DNA from: Candidatus Villigracilis affinis
GTDB lineage: Bacteria; Chloroflexota; Anaerolineae; Anaerolineales; Villigracilaceae
Direction of reading: 5' to 3'
Length of the DNA: 64,000 nt
NCBI GenBank assembly: GCA_016718275.1
Contig: JADKEA010000011.1
Span: forward strand, 1 to 64,000
A model generated the notes under the pieces. It had not been told where the DNA came from. It made no database searches and was given only the letters and a program-made list of their open reading frames with translations. The translations under genes and the position numbers were made by a program. Position 1 is the stretch's first letter. Each line of letters begins with the position of its first letter. Below are positions 9,578-18,630 of this stretch, piece by piece.

Positions 9578-12205
9578 TCACTTCTCACTGCTCTTCCTCA
9601 ATTTGGCTTCCAACTTTTTAGATTCTGTAATATCAGTAAACGTGATCACCACACCGTCGATCATATTCTCCAGCGTGCGGTAGGGCAGGATGCGCGTGCC
9701 GAACCAATCTCCGCTTGGGAGCGAGATCTGCCGATCCACTTTGACCAGCGTGCGCAGTACTTCGCGCGCATCCTCTGTCAGTTGCGGATAGAGCAGCGCC
9801 GAGGCAATATCGGTGATCGGTCTGCCCACATCGGCGGGAATCAATTGCGTGATCTTGCTGGTCTGCGCGGTGAAGCGCCGCACACGCAAATTATTATCCA
9901 AAAATAAAGTGGCGATGTCGGTGCTGTCGAGCAGGTTCTTCATATCGCTGTTGACGTGCGAGAGTTCATCCAATTTGGCTTGCAATTCATTGTTGACCGT
10001 TTGCAATTCCTCATTCATGGATTGCATCTCTTCCTTGGAAGTGGTCAATTCTTCATTGGTGGATTGCAGTTCTTCGTTCGTGGATTGCAATTCCTCATTG
10101 GCAGATTGCAATTCCTCCTGTGAAGTCTGCATCTCTTCACGCACATTTTGAACTTCCATGCGGAAGTAATCAAGTTGTTGTTTTAATTCCGCTGTATTCT
10201 TCGCTGTGGCTCCGCGTCCGTGCGCTGGCTTAACGCTCAATTTACTAATGGGCGGCGCGGCAACATCTTTGAAAACGATCATTACCATGCCGCGCAATTC
10301 GCCCGCATCTTGAATCGGCTGAATGGTCACATTGATCCTTTGCGTTCCGCCGTTGGTGCCGACCACAACATCCTTGAGCGTCACCGTCTCTTTTTTGCGC
10401 AGCGCTTTTTGGAAAGCGCCGCTTAGTTCGTAGCGCAGCCCTTCACGCGCCATCACAAAAATATTCCAATTGGCTTTGCCCGCCGCCGCTTCGATATATT
10501 TTCCCGTGCGCCCGCTGATGTAGAGAATATCGCCATTCTCGTTGGTCATCACTGCGGCGGGAGAATAGGTTTGCAGGAGCAGGCTGTCTGCCAGCGACTG
10601 AATATTCACACTCGGCTTTATCAACTTGGCAGATGCGCTCGGACGCGCCTTTGAAAATGCTGTCGGGAACTCAACTGCCTGGGCGGGCTGACCAGCTTCC
10701 AGCCGTCGATAGAGGCGCATTTTTCCATCCACTGGCGCGAATAGATCGTCGAATCCGCCGATGGTTTCAGAAGTGCCCAGGAATAAAATCCCATCGGGTT
10801 TCAGGCTGTAATGAAAGAGCGGCAAAAGTTTTTTCTGCAATTCAGGCGTGAGGTAGATCAACAAATTGCGGCAGGTCAAAAGATCGAGCTTGGTAAAAGG
10901 CGGATCCATGATGATGTTCTGCGGCGCAAAGATGACCATTTCGCGGATGGATTTTGAGACGCGATACCCGCGCTCTTCCTTAACGAAGAAGCGGCGCAAG
11001 CGTTCTGCTGAAACATCGGCGCTGATGTTTTGCGGGTATACGCCCGCGCGGGCGCGCTCGATGGCGTGCAGGTCGAGGTCGGTGGCGAAGATCTGCAATT
11101 TAAAGTTTTTGGCGGCGTGGTGCGGTTTGAGAGAATCCAGCGCTTCTTCAAAGAGCATTGCCAGCGAATAGGCTTCTTCGCCCGTGGAACAAGCGGGAAC
11201 CCAGGCACGCAGGGCCTGGTCTGGCGTGCGTTTCGCCAGCAGTTTCGGCAGGGCATCGGTTTTCAAGGATTCCCATGCGGCAGGGTCGCGGAAAAAATTC
11301 GTGACACCGATCAACAGCTCATTGAACAGCAATTCCACTTCCTGCGGATTCTCGCGCAGGAGGCGCACATACGCGGCGATATTATCCATGTGGTGCAAAC
11401 CAATGCGCCGCTCGATACGCCGATGGATGGTGGTTTTTTTATAGAGCGAAAAATCATGTCCAGTTTGTGCACGCAGAATCAGGATCACTTTTTCGATGGA
11501 ACTTTTCGCCTGGTCTTCATCCAACAGATGCTTCCCTGGCGCGGAGCCTGTCGAAGGGTTGGGTTTCGTGAACAGCGGCGCATGGTGAACATAGGCGTTG
11601 ATGTTGGCGGGCAATTCCTCCACCGCCGAGATCACATCCGCCAGCCCTGCGTCAACTGCGCTGCGCGGCATCCCGTCAAATTTTGCCGAGTCAGGTGACT
11701 GCACAAAAACACTGCCGCCCTTTTCTTTAATGGCGCGCAGTCCCAGCGTGCCGTCTGTGCCCATGCCCGAAAGGATCACGCCGATGCTGTGTTCCTGCTG
11801 GTCTTCTGCCAATGCGCGAAAGAAAAAATCGATTGGCAGGCGCAGTCCACGCGGCGCGAGCGGAGCAAATAGATTCAAGACTCCGTGCAGGATGGACAGA
11901 TCCTTATTCGGTGGGATGACGTAGACACAGTTCGCCTCCACCCGCATCCGATCCTTGATCTGAAAAACTTTCATGGGGGTGCCACGCTGGAGCAGCTCCA
12001 CCATGATGCCTTTGTGCGTTGGGTCAAGGTGTTGAACGATGACGAACGCCATACCGCTGTTTTCTGGCACGTTAGCGAGGAACAATTCCAGCGCCTCCAG
12101 TCCGCCCGCCGAAGCGCCAATGCCGACGATGGGGAAAGATGAATCAACAGTGGTTATAAGCTTTGGGATCTTGGCTTTGGCTGGAGTTTTCTTTGCTTGA
12201 GTCAT
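9578..12205 (-). CDS. CheB methylesterase - CheR methyltransferase - PAS hybrid
   Basis: About 875 residues, starting MTQAKKTPAKAKIPKL at 12205 (the 31 codons upstream have no family match). Residues 25-205 are CheB with its Ser-His-Asp triad (Ser 32 in GIGASAGG, His 59 in VIVQHLDP, Asp 151 in SGMGTDGT) but no receiver domain. Residues about 230-490 are CheR (TTIHRRIERRIGL, SAM-binding WVPACSTGEEAYSLA, ATDLDLHAI, FRNL-type CRNLLIY). A PAS-like region follows, then a long Glu/Asn/Gln coiled coil (about 680-750, repeated NEELQSTNEEL), then a final PAS domain ending TDITESKK. Such hybrids usually continue into a histidine kinase or sit beside one; here none is present. Likely role: adaptation or methylation-linked signalling, target unknown. 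Confidence 0.9.
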   Translation of the reverse strand: MTQAKKTPAKAKIPKLITTVDSSFPIVGIGASAGGLEALELFLANVPENSGMAFVIVQHLDPTHKGIMVELLQRGTPMKVFQIKDRMRVEANCVYVIPPNKDLSILHGVLNLFAPLAPRGLRLPIDFFFRALAEDQQEHSIGVILSGMGTDGTLGLRAIKEKGGSVFVQSPDSAKFDGMPRSAVDAGLADVISAVEELPANINAYVHHAPLFTKPNPSTGSAPGKHLLDEDQAKSSIEKVILILRAQTGHDFSLYKKTTIHRRIERRIGLHHMDNIAAYVRLLRENPQEVELLFNELLIGVTNFFRDPAAWESLKTDALPKLLAKRTPDQALRAWVPACSTGEEAYSLAMLFEEALDSLKPHHAAKNFKLQIFATDLDLHAIERARAGVYPQNISADVSAERLRRFFVKEERGYRVSKSIREMVIFAPQNIIMDPPFTKLDLLTCRNLLIYLTPELQKKLLPLFHYSLKPDGILFLGTSETIGGFDDLFAPVDGKMRLYRRLEAGQPAQAVEFPTAFSKARPSASAKLIKPSVNIQSLADSLLLQTYSPAAVMTNENGDILYISGRTGKYIEAAAGKANWNIFVMAREGLRYELSGAFQKALRKKETVTLKDVVVGTNGGTQRINVTIQPIQDAGELRGMVMIVFKDVAAPPISKLSVKPAHGRGATAKNTAELKQQLDYFRMEVQNVREEMQTSQEELQSANEELQSTNEELQSTNEELTTSKEEMQSMNEELQTVNNELQAKLDELSHVNSDMKNLLDSTDIATLFLDNNLRVRRFTAQTSKITQLIPADVGRPITDIASALLYPQLTEDAREVLRTLVKVDRQISLPSGDWFGTRILPYRTLENMIDGVVITFTDITESKKLEAKLRKSSEK

Positions 12206-12288
12206 AGTCCAAATTCCTTTGGATAAAAATTCCGTTGAAAGCAGAACTACGATTCTGATTTCAACGAATATATTTTGCCTACATAAAC

Positions 12289-12297
12289 AGTATAGCA
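12289..12297 (-). promoter_or_regulatory. Extended -10 promoter for the CheB-CheR hybrid
   Basis: On the minus strand TGCTATACT (TGn plus TATACT) lies about 85 bases before the ATG at 12205. The -35 region is weak, as often seen with extended -10 promoters. The rest of 12298-12597 shows no gene I can support; it is AT-rich with short direct and inverted words (e.g. GCGAATATTAGCG). Confidence 0.4.
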
Positions 12298-12597
12298 CTT
12301 ATATCTTTGCGGAGAAGTGTGACCATCACAGGGCAATCGCATTTGGATTTTTTATTCGCCAATCTGCGCGAATTTTCTCGGGGTTTCCTCGTCTAAAAAT
12401 ATCAGCGAATATTAGCGAAATTCCCATCAAAAGAACCGGCAGATGAGGAAGTAGCCAATGCAGGTATTGAACAAACTTCGCCAGTCCAACACCCTGTATT
12501 GCCCTGCACACCAGCGTGATACCCAACGAACCTTTTATTGTTATCAGCTTTTAACTGTACCGGTTAAGGTTATTTCAGTTCCGGATACTTTTACATT

Positions 12598-13464
12598 TTA
12601 ATAACGTAAGCGGGAAACAGAATCTTGGACAGCATCTGTTTGGGATTTCCAGGTCACTTGCAAAGTTAATGCACAATGGTCGGTCAAAAAACGTTGATGA
12701 GGCCTAGGCATTGCCCGATCCTCCAGGCGTAGAATATCTGGTTGTACCTGGATCGTGCTTTTTTCAGGGTAACGGATGAGCAAATAATCCAGCGCGGTCT
12801 TCCAAGTTTCAGGCATCAGTGGAAAAGGAATATAGGTTGGACGGGGGTCATCGGCTAATACGTCAACCAGCCCCGCTTGGGCCAGGAGCTCTGCATACAA
12901 AAAAGCATGGCGCGGAAAATTAAAATCGCCACACAAAATCACCAATGCGTTTGGCGCTTCGGCCCGCACCAAACCGGCCAGGTACTGCACTTGTTTGGTT
13001 TGTATGCGCACCATGAAGTTCGCGTTTGACCAGTTTCCCAGGTAATTGGCTTGAAGATGTGTGTTCATTATCACTATGGGTTGCTTATTTACCTCGAATT
13101 CGGTTCTCAGCACGCCTTTTTCCAAAGCCCAATCGGCAAAACCGATACTGAACGGCCAGCCGCGGTCTGGATAAGCCACAAAGCTTTGATTCTCAGCAGA
13201 AACCTTTGCCAGAGTTAACAGGCCACCCTTCGGCACCAAATGCCTGGAGCCGAAGGCGAAAAACGGGTATTGGTCCTTCATCTCGCGCCATATCAAAGGG
13301 ATATATGTGTTTTGCTGAATCTCCTGAAAGCACAACACATCAACGGGCCGCTGCAACAGTATGCGCATCAACCGCTTTAAGCGGGATGTTCCCAGATAAA
13401 ATGGTAAGCCAAAGGTGTTTATAGACAGCAATGAAAATGTCTTAGGGTTTGCCTCAGGTTTCAT
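12598..13464 (-). CDS. Endonuclease/exonuclease/phosphatase (EEP) superfamily hydrolase
   Basis: 288 residues with the complete EEP active-site order: Asn in LLSINTFGLP (residue about 16), Glu in VLCFQEIQ (about 48), IVIMNTHLQ, the GDFNFPRH motif (about 182) and the C-terminal LTDHCAL with catalytic Asp-His. These metal-dependent enzymes cut phosphodiester bonds in nucleic acids, phosphoinositides or sphingomyelin. No signal peptide is seen, so it acts inside the cell. It lies 60 bases downstream of the cardiolipin synthase on the same strand, which makes a phospholipid or phosphodiester role plausible but unproven. Confidence 0.8.
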   Translation of the reverse strand: MKPEANPKTFSLLSINTFGLPFYLGTSRLKRLMRILLQRPVDVLCFQEIQQNTYIPLIWREMKDQYPFFAFGSRHLVPKGGLLTLAKVSAENQSFVAYPDRGWPFSIGFADWALEKGVLRTEFEVNKQPIVIMNTHLQANYLGNWSNANFMVRIQTKQVQYLAGLVRAEAPNALVILCGDFNFPRHAFLYAELLAQAGLVDVLADDPRPTYIPFPLMPETWKTALDYLLIRYPEKSTIQVQPDILRLEDRAMPRPHQRFLTDHCALTLQVTWKSQTDAVQDSVSRLRY

Positions 13465-13524
13465 GAAACCAACCCTGGCTGTGCCGGTCTATCTGGCGCA
13501 GTCCAATTCGAGCGAATTGCTTCC

Positions 13525-15009
13525 CTACAAAAACGGGGAAGCCAGACGCAAGAGCCCATCCAGCAATCGACGCCAGAGAGGGGCATTTTGATAGTCTGCC
13601 AGGGAAAAGCAGTCACATTTTTGTATATCTTTCTGGAAGTCCTCTGCCAGTTTCCTGGCCTTTTCCTCATCATAGATCACCGCCATTATTTCGTAATTTA
13701 AATAAAAACTGCGAATGTCAAAATTAGCCGTGCCGATCGCACATACTTGCGAATCGATATTTATCGTTTTACAGTGGAAATATCCTTCCCGGTACAGGTA
13801 GATTTTGGCGCCCGCCCGGGCAACATCCGCATAATAGGTATAGGCGGCGCGATGCGGGATCTCCAGATCCGTCCCATGCATCGAGCACATGATTTCTACT
13901 TCGACTCCCGACAGGGCGGCAGTTTTAATCGCTTCCAGCAAGTTTTCATCGGGGATGAAGAAGGGCGACTGAATCTGCACTTTAGTAGTTGCGTTCACTA
14001 TCATCGAAAAATACAACTGCCTAATAGCCCCCCAATGTGAATCCGGTCCCCCTTGTATAATATGAATCGGCGTAAACGGCAGACTATTTGGTTTAACCTT
14101 CGAAAAGTTGATCTGATCAGCCAGATTTTCATTCGTGGCATTAAACCAGGTCGTCGCAAGAGAGGCCTGAAGTGCCAACACGGCTTCTCCCACGAATCTC
14201 AGGTGCGTATCTCTCCAAAACTCCAGCCGGTTATTCCCCGGCACCTGCTCTTTATCTAGATTCATCCCCCCCACATAGCCTATCTCGCCATCAATCACAG
14301 CGATTTTACGGTGGCATCGATAGTTGAGAGTATGAAAAGTAGAAAAGTGTTTGAATACTCTGTATGGAAAAAACTGCACCCCGGCATCTCTTAATTCCTG
14401 GAGATAACGTTTGCTAACAGTTAATCCAGAGTCATCAACCAGAGCGCGAACTTTGACACCTGCCTTGGCACGCTCGATCAATGCATTTTTAAGTTCAATG
14501 GTGAAGGGGTCTTCGTTCCAGATGTAATATAAAAGGTGGATTGAAGAGTGTGCACTGCGAATATCTTCAAGTAAGCGCGTATATTTCTCCTTCACGTCCT
14601 GCAAAATTTCCAGCCGGTTATAACCGGTTAGCACAGATGGCGAATTGTGAGTTAGCAGGTATACCAATTTGCTACGATAAGAATTGGGTTTCTCACGTTT
14701 TAACTTTTCTGCATATTCGTATTGATTATCCATCAGCGGCTGGATGATCAACCCATGGGGTGTGGACAAACCGCCAATGTGCGCGAGCTTTGTCTCATCT
14801 CTAAACGCCTTATACCCGCGGCCAAAAAAGATATAGATAAGCAAACCGATCACAGGAAAACCAAGCATCAAAAACAGCCAGGCAAAGGCGGATTGAGGTG
14901 TACGATTGTCCAACAAGATAGTCGTTACCACGGTCACTACATACAACCCCAAAACTAACCCGAGAATTTGTAACAGCGTAAAAGTGATTGCAGAAAGAAC
15001 CATCGTCAT
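13525..15009 (-). CDS. cls: Cardiolipin synthase, phospholipase D family
   Basis: Joins two phosphatidylglycerol molecules, or transfers a phosphatidyl group, at the membrane. Two N-terminal membrane helices (starting MVLSAITFTLLQILGLVLG, and SAFAWLFLMLGFPVIGLLIYIFF) precede the PLDNT region. Two HKD motifs follow: HRKIAVIDGEIGYVGGMN and HCKTINIDSQVCAIGTANFD. The length of about 494 residues matches ClsA-type enzymes. The start is uncertain: MTMVLSAI at 15009 is preferred over ATG codons up to 14 residues upstream, none of which has a clear ribosome-binding site. An EEP hydrolase follows on the same strand. Confidence 0.9.
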   Translation of the reverse strand: MTMVLSAITFTLLQILGLVLGLYVVTVVTTILLDNRTPQSAFAWLFLMLGFPVIGLLIYIFFGRGYKAFRDETKLAHIGGLSTPHGLIIQPLMDNQYEYAEKLKREKPNSYRSKLVYLLTHNSPSVLTGYNRLEILQDVKEKYTRLLEDIRSAHSSIHLLYYIWNEDPFTIELKNALIERAKAGVKVRALVDDSGLTVSKRYLQELRDAGVQFFPYRVFKHFSTFHTLNYRCHRKIAVIDGEIGYVGGMNLDKEQVPGNNRLEFWRDTHLRFVGEAVLALQASLATTWFNATNENLADQINFSKVKPNSLPFTPIHIIQGGPDSHWGAIRQLYFSMIVNATTKVQIQSPFFIPDENLLEAIKTAALSGVEVEIMCSMHGTDLEIPHRAAYTYYADVARAGAKIYLYREGYFHCKTINIDSQVCAIGTANFDIRSFYLNYEIMAVIYDEEKARKLAEDFQKDIQKCDCFSLADYQNAPLWRRLLDGLLRLASPFL

Positions 15010-15084
15010 CTCGATTGAACAATATATATAGGTCATTTGTACGCCCAACAACCTTTACCCACAGCGATTAAACTAGGGCATAAA

Positions 15085-15232
15085 TAGATTGGAACAGTCT
15101 TTCAAGTTTGCATCGCGGAATACCCCAAGTTGTTCGTTGTCTGCCTTATTGAACACGAAAGACCAGAGTTCCTCGAGTTCGAGAACATCCTCAGGTTTGG
15201 CAGGGGCCAGTGTCGCTTCAAGAGCAGGTTAC
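15085..15232 (-). pseudogene. IS1-family transposase remnant
   Basis: The minus strand encodes EATLAPAKPEDVLELEELW followed by SFVFNKADN. This matches the LPAxPxDVLELDELWSFV segment that contains the first catalytic Asp region of IS1-family transposases. In this copy the Asp of DELW is Glu. The match decays after about 40 codons and meets a stop near 15085. No terminal inverted repeats or target duplications are visible, so this is a short fossil. It shares its intergenic space with a dispersed repeat (15317-15392). Confidence 0.65.
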
Positions 15233-15316
15233 TCTTGTTAATTTCAAATTTCCTACACGTGATTGGTCCAGACTAAAATACAAGTATGAATCCATCATAC
15301 AACGGACTCTCCCCAA

Positions 15317-15392
15317 CCGCATCCATCGGCTGGGGGAGGGTTCGTCTCCGCCACTTGGGGGAGGTTTCAAGTACCGTATCGCATCGATTCCT
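15317..15392. repeat. Dispersed intergenic repeat, copy 1
   Basis: The segment begins CCGCATCCATCGGCTGGGGG, contains TCTCCGCCACTTGGGGGAGG and ends ATCGCATCGATTCCT. A second diverged copy lies at 21473-21608 in the same orientation and shares the 17-mer TCTCCGCCACTTGGGGG. An upstream CTCCCCAACCGCATCC/GGCTGGGGGAG can fold into a hairpin. Confidence 0.6.
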
Positions 15393-15423
15393 TATAAGCA
15401 ATTGGCATGGAAATATTTTTCAT

Positions 15424-16341
15424 TTACAGCATCTGACTAAAGGCTAGAGAAACTACATATCCATCCACCAGGATTAAAAAAACCGCAAGAGTGATCATGA
15501 TCCCATTGACAACCTGGGTAACCAATGGTTTTTCTGAAGGTCTCTTGAGCAAGCCTATACAACCTGCTCCAAGAGGCAATAGAGACAGGACGCCTAAAAA
15601 AAGAAAATTCACTGGATAATTGCGGGATGTCAATAACGGAAAGAATAAGAAGAATAATGTTGCAAAGAGAAATGACGCCGCTATTAAAGAAAAGCCAAAA
15701 CTCCGTCCCTTTTGAGCCACCCATGTCATCTTTCTGCCCAATCGATCTGATTCCATATCTGGTAATTCGACAATAAGAATAAAAGCCAGGCCATACAGCA
15801 TCAAGGGTATGAAAAAAAGAAAACCATCCTGATTGATCCGTCCACTTGTAACCAGATATCCAAATCCCGGGATTAGTAGTCCGATGGAAAAGATCATCGA
15901 CAATTCTCCCAGACCTCGATAAACAAGTTTTAAGGGTGGCGCAGTGTAAAACCAACCTAAGAGATTGCCCAATATCGCGAAACCCAGGAACCAGATCGGA
16001 AACGAATAGATAATTTGAAAAGCAATTCCCAGTACCAGAGAGATCAAGATCAAGGTTATGGCAATCCACAGAGCGGGTCTTCTCAATCTAGGATGATTCA
16101 CCAGAATACCGCTGCCTCCGCTGAAGGGAGTCGGTTTATCGTACTTGTCCACTTCCACATCAAAGTAGTCATTGCTGTAGGAAATGGAAAGGTGGGCTGG
16201 CATAAGCACCAGGTAGCCAAAGAGTATCCTCGACAGAGAAAAAGGCGCTCCCAATAAAATTGCCCACGAAGCCCCAAAGACAAAAAGGGCAAGTCCGGAA
16301 ATTAAGAATTGCGGTCGAGCAATCTGTATGAGTTTAATCAT
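15424..16341 (-). CDS. UbiA-family prenyltransferase
   Basis: An integral membrane enzyme that attaches a polyprenyl chain to an aromatic or other acceptor (the family includes MenA, UbiA and chlorophyll synthase). Start MIKLIQIARPQFLISG at 16341. The first Asp-rich motif is SNDYFDVEVDKYDKPTPF (NDxxDxxxD) and the second is DMESDRLGRKMTW (DxxxDxxxGxxT). Eight to nine hydrophobic helices span about 305 residues. The 14 codons upstream of 16341 have no hydrophobic or family content. The acceptor is not evident. The gene upstream on the same strand is a cis-prenyltransferase homologue, so the two might share a polyprenyl pathway. Confidence 0.85.
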   Translation of the reverse strand: MIKLIQIARPQFLISGLALFVFGASWAILLGAPFSLSRILFGYLVLMPAHLSISYSNDYFDVEVDKYDKPTPFSGGSGILVNHPRLRRPALWIAITLILISLVLGIAFQIIYSFPIWFLGFAILGNLLGWFYTAPPLKLVYRGLGELSMIFSIGLLIPGFGYLVTSGRINQDGFLFFIPLMLYGLAFILIVELPDMESDRLGRKMTWVAQKGRSFGFSLIAASFLFATLFFLFFPLLTSRNYPVNFLFLGVLSLLPLGAGCIGLLKRPSEKPLVTQVVNGIMITLAVFLILVDGYVVSLAFSQML

Positions 16342-16602
16342 TTGAGATTCTCTTTCATGATCACCAGACATCGAAATCGGCAATTGCGAGACATATCCCA
16401 GCGTTCAGTCAGAGTTTTATTCCGTTGTTTTATCGTCGAAGTGTTCGTTGTCCTTTTTCGCTTCGGCGTGGGTATGATGGATAACACATAGGCTGACAGG
16501 AACCGACTTTTTACGTAGCATCCGTCAAACGATTGAACCTCGACTGATGTTTCGCTTGTAGTGTGCCAGACCATTTATGACCAGTATCTGACGGATGCCG
16601 AA

Positions 16603-17217
16603 TTACCCGCCGAGTGTTTGATCCTGATTTTTAAACCAGGCGAGCGCTTGCTCAAAATGTTGTGGCTCAAAATCTGGCCAATATTCATCTCTGACATAAA
16701 AATCCGCATAAACCGATTGCACCGGGAGAAAACCGCTCAAACGGCGTGCGCCTCCCCAGCGCACAATCAAATCCAGACGTGAAACTTCAGCTGAATGCAG
16801 GCCGCCGTTTTTAAGACCAGCCAGATCCCATTCCCAACCATAGTTGACAAGTAGATTCACTTTCATCCCAACGCCCTGGCGCTGCCGGAATTCTTTCAAC
16901 GCAATGGGGAATTGCATCGAAGTTTCATCGCCGACAATCAGCAAGGCCGCCCCACGGCGTACAATCTCGAAGGCGAATGCAACGGTTGCCTCGATAAAGG
17001 CCTGTTTCTGGACAGAAGGCCGCTTGGTGTTATCTTGGGTGAAGCAAAAGATGGAAACTTCCTTGATCCCGTATTCTTTACATTTCTCGTACAATAGGAA
17101 TCCAGGGTCGATGCCGTGAGCATATCCAGATTCTTTGGACAGACCATGATCTACAGCCCAGCGGCGATTTCCATCGGGAATGAAACCAACGTGATTTGGG
17201 ATTTTGTTATTCGCCAT
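16603..17217 (-). CDS. Divergent cis-prenyltransferase (UppS family)
   Basis: 204 residues against about 250 for typical undecaprenyl diphosphate synthase. Family motifs are recognisable: HVGFIPDGNRRWA with the catalytic Asp (residue about 15), FTQDNTKRP in place of the usual SxENWxRP, RLDLIVRWGGARRLSGFLP for the pyrophosphate-binding Arg motif, and YADFYVRDEYWPDF. The enzyme condenses isopentenyl diphosphate onto an allylic primer with cis geometry. Its shortness and altered motifs suggest a paralogue making a shorter or different chain rather than the essential UppS. UbiA lies about 260 bases downstream on the same strand; that gap holds nothing I recognise. Confidence 0.75.
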   Translation of the reverse strand: MANNKIPNHVGFIPDGNRRWAVDHGLSKESGYAHGIDPGFLLYEKCKEYGIKEVSIFCFTQDNTKRPSVQKQAFIEATVAFAFEIVRRGAALLIVGDETSMQFPIALKEFRQRQGVGMKVNLLVNYGWEWDLAGLKNGGLHSAEVSRLDLIVRWGGARRLSGFLPVQSVYADFYVRDEYWPDFEPQHFEQALAWFKNQDQTLGG

Positions 17218-17307
17218 GGTAACTCCTTTAGCTAGTTGACGACTTAAGTTCAGTCGTTATTTAGATTGCTTCAAAGAAGAGACATTTTTAACGCCCAAGA
17301 TTTACAT

Positions 17308-18630
17308 TCAAGCGTATTGGCTTTCCATTTTTTTTCTTAGGAGTATCCAGTCCACCAGGAAGAGTACGATTCCGATGGCCGCAATTCCCAGAAATATCAG
17401 TGGAGGCAGTGAAGTGCCGCGCAACATAATATCTTGCAGCATGCGAATGCCGTACGTGGCAGGTAATGACCACGCAATGTATGTGATGGGTTCCTTCATC
17501 ATGCGCAAGTCCAGAAAAAATCCGCTAAAGAAAATGCTCGCCAGCAATAAAAGCATCGAATATTGAACAGCCTGGGTATCGGTTTCTGAGATCAAAGAGA
17601 TCAGGAAACCCACCCCCAGGGATGCAAAAAGCAGGACAACCACTGCCAGGACATAATCCTGCAAGCGGCCCAAAATGGGGACCTTTAGTAGCCAGACGGC
17701 AAGAGCAGTAATAACACCTGCAAGTACACTCCCAAAGAACAGATAACTAAGATATTTCCCCACTAAAGTTTCAAAAGCTGTGATGGGAGATACTCTGAAT
17801 AACTCCATGATCCCGGAGCGCGTTTCCCGAACGATGGATAGGGATGCAAAAGTTATGGATACATGTTGCAGAAGCAGGACGATCACTGCCGGAGCAAAGA
17901 ACCCGGTCACGCTCAATAGGACATTAAATAATCCGGAGACCTTTTCAGAGAACGGACTGACCACGACACCAGAGGCCAATGAACGAAATGTGGTTAGTTT
18001 TTCGTGCAGATCAGTCAGATCTTTCTCAAGATCTGCAACTTGCGTTGCAGTCGTTACATCCCCCGGCGGAATAGCCTTTCGGATCGCCTGTGTCTTTATG
18101 ATCGCGGCTTCCAAATTTTCTTGCAGGGACTTAGAGTCTCCCTGTTCCTGATCCACCATGGATTGTAAAAATTGACGATTGATCTCATCTACATATATTC
18201 TTGCCACAGATTGAATATATCCAATCTGGAATGGGTCGATCTCATTATGATAAACAAGAAACTCCGCCTGCTGGTTGTTTTGGATGGTCTTGAGCGGGGC
18301 ATCCGGTATGACGATTACCATGTCAGTTTGGTTATTGGCAAGTTTTTCCAGTGCCAGCACTTTATCGGTCTCTATATCATAATTAACTAGTGACGAACTA
18401 AAGGACCTGGTAAATGTATTGATCTGTTCCTTGATGGAATTTGGGTCTGTGACGACAAACGTAGTTCTCAAAGTTCGGCCCTGGTCAGGATATGCCAACC
18501 CGAACAGGAACATAATTAAAAATGGTCCCAACACGAGAGTCAAAATAAGTTTGGGCTGGCGAAAAATTTCTATCAGTTCCTTGCCCATGAATGAAGAAAG
18601 TCGGATAAGGAATTTGAAAAATCTAATCAT
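17308..18630 (-). CDS. ABC-2 type transporter permease
   Basis: About 440 residues with one N-terminal membrane helix (LILTLVLGPFLIMFLFGLAY). A periplasmic-type domain of about 170 residues contains a coiled coil (QVADLEKDLTDLHEKLTTFR). Five or six C-terminal helices follow, with the ABC-2 pattern ETRSGIMELFRVSPITAFETLVGKY. It exports lipids, polymers or drugs together with its ATPase. Start MIRFFKFLIRLSSF at 18630 overlaps the ATPase stop by eight bases, so the two are translationally coupled. Confidence 0.88.
   Translation of the reverse strand: MIRFFKFLIRLSSFMGKELIEIFRQPKLILTLVLGPFLIMFLFGLAYPDQGRTLRTTFVVTDPNSIKEQINTFTRSFSSSLVNYDIETDKVLALEKLANNQTDMVIVIPDAPLKTIQNNQQAEFLVYHNEIDPFQIGYIQSVARIYVDEINRQFLQSMVDQEQGDSKSLQENLEAAIIKTQAIRKAIPPGDVTTATQVADLEKDLTDLHEKLTTFRSLASGVVVSPFSEKVSGLFNVLLSVTGFFAPAVIVLLLQHVSITFASLSIVRETRSGIMELFRVSPITAFETLVGKYLSYLFFGSVLAGVITALAVWLLKVPILGRLQDYVLAVVVLLFASLGVGFLISLISETDTQAVQYSMLLLLASIFFSGFFLDLRMMKEPITYIAWSLPATYGIRMLQDIMLRGTSLPPLIFLGIAAIGIVLFLVDWILLRKKMESQYA

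Noticed and set aside
10030..10140. Tandem 33-base repeats in the CheB-CheR gene
   Set aside because: They encode the NEELQSTNEEL coiled coil, a normal feature of these hybrids, and not a CRISPR or satellite array.
12326..12526. 66-codon minus-strand frame with a hydrophobic stretch
   Set aside because: No start context or homology; lies in AT-rich intergenic DNA upstream of the CheB-CheR promoter region.
16342..16602. Possible small gene between UbiA and the cis-prenyltransferase
   Set aside because: A 78-codon minus frame exists but shows no ribosome-binding site, domain or composition support.
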